Below are positions 57,400 to 64,000 of a stretch of 64,000 bases of DNA, one piece after another (position 1 is the stretch's first letter; the number at the start of each line of letters is the position of its first letter). The stretch lies in NCBI RefSeq assembly GCF_032854445.1, contig NC_088303.1, positions 3,109,501-3,173,500 of the forward strand, read 5' to 3'. The translations under genes were made by a program, and so were the position numbers. This DNA is from Liolophura sinensis (taxonomy: Eukaryota; Mollusca; Polyplacophora; Chitonida; Chitonidae). The notes beneath the pieces are model-generated. The model worked only from the letters and a program-made list of their open reading frames with translations. It had not been told where the DNA came from and did not search any database.

Positions 57400-60220
57400 T
57401 TCTGTGATGGGTTTAGGAATGGTATACTGGCAGGATATCCTGAAGAATTCACCTGTACACAATCTTTGTGAATATTAATCGTTAATCATTTCCATCATAA
57501 AATTAAAACATTTCAATGAATGTAACTTTCTAAAATAAAAATAATAAAAATAACTGAAAGTTAACATAAGTATACATATAGATTCGTTAAGTGATATGAG
57601 TTAGAAATACGTTAGCGCGCATACCGGTACTCTTGTTCTGTCCTGAATTCTGCAAGCACTCATAAAGGATATGAACGAAACGTTTCGTTTTCATTTTATA
57701 ATATGCACTTTGGGATGTGCGATAACATATTATAAAACAGTGCAGCCTTCCTCCTGGTGGGTGAGGGGGATGTTTTTGGTCAATCTGGAAATTGAGTACC
57801 CTGCAGTGATGACGTCAACGATAGCCGCTCTCACTGAAACAACTCCGCGGGGAAGACAGAATGGGTGTGTTAAGCTGTCTGCTGAATCACATCTTCCAGC
57901 GGTTTCGGACTTTACATTGGTCTATGTCCAGTGTAAGCAAGCTGTCAGGTGCTCAGACACTGCATGACTCGAGGGGGCACCTGATGCCGTCGGATACCCC
58001 AACAGAGTTGTTTTCACAGCTGTATTGTCCTCAAAGTCATCACTGCAGGCTACGTAGACTGCACTTTTAGGCCATTTCAGCACCAGAACCCAAAGATGCC
58101 GGGGGGGGGGGGGTGTATCTTTGTTTCTGTTATATGTTAAACGAAGCGTTTTATGTTTCCTTTAAAGCAATTACAGAAGGTTCAGAAGAATACCACAGCT
58201 TTGGGCTGTATAGGAGATATGTTGATTTTTGCAGATTTCTTAAGCTTAAAGAACTACAGGGCAATGAAACTGTCATATTTGAAAGTTAGGCACATTCTGA
58301 TTACTTTTCCAGAAAAAAAATTCTTACCTAAGAGCTATTTTTCATTATTCATGTTAAAACCCTATTTAAGGCCTATCTCATGTGAGTTAAACTCGGTTTG
58401 GATTCACCCCCAGCACTTTAGTCACAGGACTAAAGAGTGTGCTGATGACTGCCTCAGTGAAGCTATGACATCTCTTCAAAACTATGAATTAATATACCTG
58501 CGAGAACAGTGTAAAATATTTTAAATTCATTTTTTCATATTTGGTAAGAAGATGTATATGTTACAGCGTAGGCATCATTTCCGTGCACACTGGACTCAAT
58601 TTACTTTAGTTTTTTTTTAATTTAGCCTTTTGAAATCGTTTAAAATCCTTGTCTTTAGAAATCATTTAAGATGTTGGTATATAGCAATGACGTCTGTGTA
58701 TTCAGGTTCATGCCAGCAACAAACAATCAGTAGCAGTGTCAGCACCTTGACCTTTGTACCTCACGCGGAATAGGACAAATGCATGTCTGACCGAATTAAA
58801 ATGCTTGTGCCCCGGATGTTTACAACGCAAAGGAGGTTCTCATAATTCGTTCAGTTCCACCAGAAGCTTGACCTTTCCGGGGATCACGTAGACATGCATA
58901 CACCGTCTTTTTCTTTCTACACTCCATCGTATATCGTTTAATATATGCAGACCCATTCATATTTATGAATGCAGAAAAGGAACTTTCTTTTACATCTTTT
59001 ACACTAGTATCTTAATACATACACAGGACACGTAGCTAAACGTTTCAATGACGTCACTCAAGCCACAACTGAAACATAATTCCTTGTTTTCAAAGTTCAT
59101 TATGGATGTGTAAATTTGTACACGCTTCTTTATAGAGGGTATGTACTGGTCATTATGATAAAGAACCAGTGATGCATATGAATATATCCTTTGTGGGTGG
59201 AGAAACGGCATCGGCACAGATATATAATGTTCGAGCCACAGAAATATATACATATATGCAATAAGCAGTGCTGTGAACGGTGATCGATGTGCTGTTATTA
59301 AAAATCATCAGGCAGTGGAAAGTCCCGGTGCTATCAGACAATATTGGTGAGCGAAAGGGGCCGAAAAACGGATCGATATTGCCTATGTTGTTGTTTCGCC
59401 ATTAATTGCTATCGAGCATATTTTACCCCCAAATCACCGTACCCCCGATAACCCTTAACACGACGATGTGCAGGGAGATATTTTTTTACACTAGCACTTC
59501 TACGTCTAACGTGAAATAAATTTACTACATACACCGCATAATTCTCACTTCAGCTACATCCCATTCTGTAAGCCAGATCGGAAACTAGAGACCACGTGAT
59601 CTCCTTAGTAACAAACGGCGTGGCGGAAGGAAACGGTCCTCCCAACGTTATTGCAATGGGATGTTTTTCAGCGATCTTGCATCCGTTGGATTTGTATAAT
59701 TTTCAGCTTTCCAGATAGTCTGAGTATTTTTGCATATGTTTCATGACGTTACTTTGCTCAACTATAGCCTTATGGTCACTAGCGAAGTAGCAAAAAGTGA
59801 CCTTTTCCACAATGCTTTAACACTGGGCGGCCATTTTGTTTTAGACACGAAAGGGAAACTTCTGACCCGTCTTACAGAATGTTGTTTAGAACTCCTGTCA
59901 TTGTCCATAACTAAGGTGGAATCGGATTTTACCATGGATCATGCATATTTATGAAGGACAGCTTAGGGCTTTGGAGAGTTAATATGGCTAAGTAAATCAA
60001 GGTAGGCCTAGATGATGTCGGAATCGGTGGCTTAATTAAACGAAGATGGAAGGATGCAGGAAAAATATTATATCAACAGGAGTATCAGTATCATATATAT
60101 CGAAGTACACGCAGTTCAGTAAACGCTATACTAATGTTCCTCCTCAGTTGAACTGAATGAAAGGGGGCAGACTAGAAACATCACGTTATCGATATATTTA
60201 CTGCAGAACTGGCGTGCTTC
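57400..60220. other. No recognised gene
   Basis: No supported exon. A perfect CRE palindrome TGACGTCA lies at 57810-57817, and a run of about 13 G at 58099-58111. A 123-codon plus-strand ORF (58153-58524) has no recognisable motif and is left uncalled. Confidence 0.5.
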
Positions 60221-60281
60221 TGACGTCAGATGAAAAATATTGACCGTGAACCTCATGTGAACAATGCACGCAGGTACAAAC

Positions 60282-60360
60282 GCGGGTCGAGGGCCACGGC
60301 ACGAGAACGGTACTATTCGTGCGCGATTTGCTCCGCCTCGTGCCGCGGGCCGCGACCCGC
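60282..60360. repeat. GC-rich hairpin, 24 bp arms
   Basis: GCGGGTCGAGGGCCACGGCA then CGAG (60282-60305) pairs with 60337-60360 across a 31-base loop, with about three mismatches. It is strikingly GC/CpG-rich within AT-rich DNA. A TGACGTCA palindrome lies just upstream, at 60221-60228. Confidence 0.75.
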
Positions 60361-61243
60361 GGGCCGAGATGTGCTCATCAGGCTTCCATACATAAGTATA
60401 TATAAGTGCAACTGAAATAATAACATCTCAATGATCTTTTTACTCCAGTATTTCTACATGAGGAGATCGACGATGCTGTGAATGATTATGACGATATGGC
60501 ATTTTCATACATTACACTGTCATCAGTATATTTTCGCTTATTTCTGTCAAAAGAATGTTGTCGGTTTAGGGAACAGTATACCATAGGTATACTGACACGA
60601 TCACTAAAGAGTTACAGTATATATATGAGAGTCCTGTAACGTTAAGGACCGCGTTTTGAGTTCATATACCTGCATGGTGTGATGCAAAATTCTTTATGTG
60701 TGTCTTCCCAGAAATGTTCCAGTAAAGTTATTGCTACACGACGATTAGTCTCTATCATTTCTAGAAATGTGGAATCTAACATTTCCTTATATATTTACAA
60801 TGGTTTCAGATTGATATCAGGTCGTTTTTGTGATTCTCGTTGCCCATTTCGCACCTTTGGCATTCTGCTCAAATGAGGCTCTATCGCAAATATTTCCGAC
60901 ATTCATGTTCTTCAAAAGGTGCTTGCCCTTCTCATCTCTTTTGGTTATTATTTGACAAAGAATGCACGAGTTCCTCCATTAAATCAATCACGAATCAAGA
61001 CAAACGCTTTCAAAAAATAGCCACAAAAAATTGCACAAAACATATCCCTCATCGAGGATAGACTGTGTATTAAACTAGAGAGCCCAGGCAGGCAACGAGG
61101 CGCCTTGTTAAAAAGGCGCTTCTTCGAGACGAGAGAGTAAAAGAATAAAATCATTACGACAGGTAGTTGTAACAAGCAGTTAATATGGACATGTGGGTCC
61201 TATTCATCACATCACAAAAACTTTGACAGAGCTATATATAAGA

Positions 61244-61395
61244 TTATTTATTTATTTATTTATTTTATATTTCATTGGTGTTTTACGCCTTACTCAAAAA
61301 TATTTCACTCTTACTCATGGCGTTATGATGGGAGGAAACGGGGGCAAACCTACGACCATCCACAGACTGCTGACAGACCTTCCGACGGAAGGGTA
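61244..61395 (-). mobile_element. Truncated SINE copy
   Basis: A (TTTA)n stretch, TTCATTGGTGTTTTACGCCT, ACTCAAAAATATTTCACTC, GGGAGGAAAC and ACCATCCACAGACTGCTGAC match the SINE tail and body. The head is missing. It abuts the fucosyltransferase-like pseudogene. Confidence 0.85.
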
Positions 61396-61399
61396 CCAA

Positions 61400-62185
61400 T
61401 AATCCTCATTGGTGAAGAGTTTGGATCAGGTGGACCCAGCCCGGGGGTAATCTTTGTAATACAGCCCTTTTCCTCCGGCCAGTAAGGCGGCCTACCAGCC
61501 GAACGAACAGTCATAATGGTGTGAATTGTATAGACAGGACAGCTAGATCCACCTCGTGCGGGTTGCCAGCACCTAGATAAAACACATCATCTCCCATTAA
61601 ATTCCTCCAGCACCAGGCCACATCATTGGATGCTACAATTAATACGGAGTGACGAGGCCTTTGTATGTCGGAAGTACGCCATGGACCTGGCTAAATGGAC
61701 CTCCCTACTGACCGCCACGTACCCATAGCCCATTAGGTCATGTTTCCCCAACCTGGACACAGATCAAACTTAGTCTTCTTGGAATTTTTCCCGAATTTCT
61801 TAGTTAAATGGTATAATAGGTTCCTGGCTCTTCTCAACACGACCTGATGAAACGCAAACTGCTGGCGAAGATCTTTGTCTACATTGCCGAAGTAACGCCA
61901 TGACTGGAAGTAACCATTCAGAATAACATCGGAATTTCCAAGTTTGGTTACCTTGAGAGTCCAACGAGCATCCTCTCTCCTCCTTGTATGTATGCTACGG
62001 CGCCCAGCCACGACTGGAAAGGGATGAGCTGGCCCAAGGATGAAAGATTTTGTTGATGTTGCTATCGGTCTCTGTATATCTCAGGTGTGAAATTGTTCCC
62101 TTGTGCTATACCAACGAGAGAGACGTATGGGAACATAAGGTTCCCCCAACGACTTTGGAATACAACACTAATCCTGTGCGCCATG
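61400..62185 (-). pseudogene. Pseudogene of a GT11 alpha-1,2-fucosyltransferase (FUT1/2-like)
   Basis: In order on the minus strand: RISVVFQSRWGNLMFPYVSL (counterpart of the N-terminal GDP-fucose-site motif), with a stop soon after; then, in another frame, VILNGYFQSWRYFGNV and a basic helix (about 61890-62011); a degraded counterpart of the HVRRG motif ending GNMT near 61740; then LIVASNDVAWCWRNLMGDDV and GNPHEVDLAVLS (about 61540-61645); then SFGW-stop-AALLAGG and GLYYKDYPRAGST-stop. Motif order and spacing fit family GT11, which adds fucose to galactose in the Golgi. At least three stops or frameshifts make it non-functional as read. It has no visible introns. Confidence 0.78.
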
Positions 62186-62189
62186 CCTG

Positions 62190-64000
62190 TAAAGCGTCTT
62201 GATTCAGTGGTGGAGGTGTGGTTTCACCCATGAACTGGGTGGACGTGATAGGTGCATGGTGTAAGTAAAAGTGACGACCAAGAACTGGGCGGCATTTGAT
62301 TTACAAACAGCTCCACGACGATCATATCCGAACACTAAAGACAAACCCACAACCAAATGTTCCACAAATCTGGCTGAAATCTGAAAATCATAAATCACAG
62401 AATTATGTTTGGCTATTTTTTGGTATTAAAATGTCTGCAAATGGCTTGCACTGGCAACTGTGTCGAATGAACATTCCTTCTTTGACTCGGGCAAAATTAT
62501 TCCAATGTTTGCATATAGTTTAAATGGCCTATTTATGACGATAAACGATAAGTATTAGATTTGTTTTGGCAGAATCAGGGATCAGTAAATATTGCAAAAC
62601 CTGCTATTCACAACAAATATCGAAAGTGTAAAACACTTTCAGTTTGTCATTCACGACAAAATGATGTCATAAAGTACTGACATTTCAAACTTAGCAAAAA
62701 AACATGCTTATCTTTTTTAATAGCTCTTTTACTTGGTATAATTGTTCAGATATAAGAGGGTGGGCCAGCTAGCTGTTGTGTGGGTGAAACATTTGCTTAA
62801 AACTCTTGAAATAACTTCCTTTATATCCATTGTAAAATATCAAAATCTTCATTTCCTACATAACTGGTTTATAGTTTGAGAATAGTATTCCGGAAATTCG
62901 CTTACAGGAAACGTTCGAATTTCAGTGTCACGTACTATGGAAACCGGATTTAGCCATCATGATACCATATACCATGGTTCCATCACCCGGCGCTATGCGA
63001 TGGTGGCCTTATTCGGCTTCCATAACGTAGTCCCCTAAGAAACTTTCCTTTCAAGTTAACGAGTATTCCCGAGAGATTCCGAGTACGTAAGAGTTTGTAG
63101 CAATACGCACCTTTGGACCAGCTTCGGGGAAATCTCTTGCACGTACTCATGTCTAGGGAAATATCATCTCCACATAGTGGGCACAATGTGTTTCTGGCAT
63201 TTTTCTTCAGCATTTTCTCCTTTTCAAATAGCAACATGTGCTGATGTAGAATGTGAATGGCAAAGCTTGGGTTCTTGAAACAAAATGATATATGCAATAT
63301 TTATAATGCATGCTGCATCATTTCAGCATATTGCAGGAAACACAGGCTTTGACCAGGTAACTTAGCTCTACACAGGTCGCTCACATCACACTTAGCCATA
63401 GTACTGTCTACATGCCATCCTGTTTGCTGTCCATGTTGTCTCCCTGGAGCATTATTGCCATAAGTCATTGGTACTTGCTGCTTGCTCGTCAACAGTATCG
63501 ACACGTACCGCGCTATAGATATGGCAAAACTGTCCAAATGCCACCGTGTTTATAGCCCATGCTGCCTCACTGAAACATCACATAGCTTGCACTGGACCTT
63601 GCTCCACCAAAGAACACTGACACCACGCATCTTGACAAATGGTATATTGTCACCTTATATATTACACAGGTTGCCTATTTATAGTTTTCGTACGTGAGAA
63701 GGTCTTCCAGCAGGTCGTGGGTTTCTCCAGCGTTTTGCAATGATGTCATAGCCACTCTGAGCCAATCATCATCACAGTTTGGTCTAAAATATAGGTTATA
63801 AAACAAACAAGAAAAAAAATCATCTGAATACATCTATACTTCAACAATGACAGTTTCACTGCCCTGTAGTCCTTTACAGGACTCAAAGATCAGCATTTAG
63901 CCCACTTAGCTCCATGTTATTTTCCTTTCGAGGAAGCCAGATTCTCGACACTATGAATACTGAAGCATCTTGCCGAGGGCACAGGGCATGAGAAATCATG
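62190..64000. other. No gene recognised at right edge
   Basis: Open frames such as 62983-63297 (minus; contains a CPLCGDD segment) are possible fragments, but I could not link them to a family or to splice partners. Exons of a gene continuing beyond the window cannot be excluded. Confidence 0.45.

Noticed and set aside
58153-58524. 123-codon plus-strand ORF
   Set aside because: I found no family resemblance and no neighbouring exons; it may be chance in AT-rich DNA.

Overview
This is animal nuclear DNA, most likely from a mollusc or another lophotrochozoan. The evidence is: spliced minus-strand genes with GT-AG introns; two animal-type GTP-dependent phosphoenolpyruvate carboxykinase (PEPCK) genes; and several copies of a tRNA-derived SINE whose 3' tail (GTGTTTTACGCCGTACTC) I associate with molluscan genomes. 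The taxon is an inference. There are no bacterial operons, rRNA genes or CRISPR arrays.

Layout. (1) Bases 1-5100: no gene recognised. (2) Bases 5257-36621, minus strand: PEPCK gene A, cytosolic type, about 633 aa in 12 coding exons plus a probable 5'UTR exon behind a TATA box at 36614-36621. Six of its introns hold long tandem arrays (60, 25, 109, 43, 24/23 and 15 bp units). Its exon 6 carries an apparent 1-base deletion. Intron 1 also holds an unidentified 125-181 codon ORF and a broken hAT/ZNF862-like gene. (3) Bases 36.6-39.8 kb: intergenic, with a foldback element and old SINE-like sequence. (4) Bases 39873-54687, minus strand: PEPCK gene B, 646 aa in 10 coding exons. A tiny first exon completes a mitochondrial targeting peptide, so B is the mitochondrial type. 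Its introns lack long arrays. Intron 1 contains two or three exon-like pieces of an unidentified small minus-strand gene. (5) Bases 55-64 kb: mostly non-coding, with a foldback SINE pair, a 50 bp repeat, a GC-rich hairpin, a candidate first exon at 56058-56107 and a clear pseudogene of an alpha-1,2-fucosyltransferase (GT11, FUT1/2-like).

The two PEPCK paralogues lie head-to-tail. Both should convert oxaloacetate plus GTP to phosphoenolpyruvate, CO2 and GDP, one in the cytosol and one in mitochondria. They share six intron positions and differ at several others, so the duplication looks old. The most unusual feature is a 43 bp minisatellite abutting the donor of gene A exon 4: each unit carries a copy of that exon-intron junction, giving an array of decoy 5' splice sites. 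Two single-base frame breaks in otherwise good exons could be real mutations or uncorrected long-read errors.
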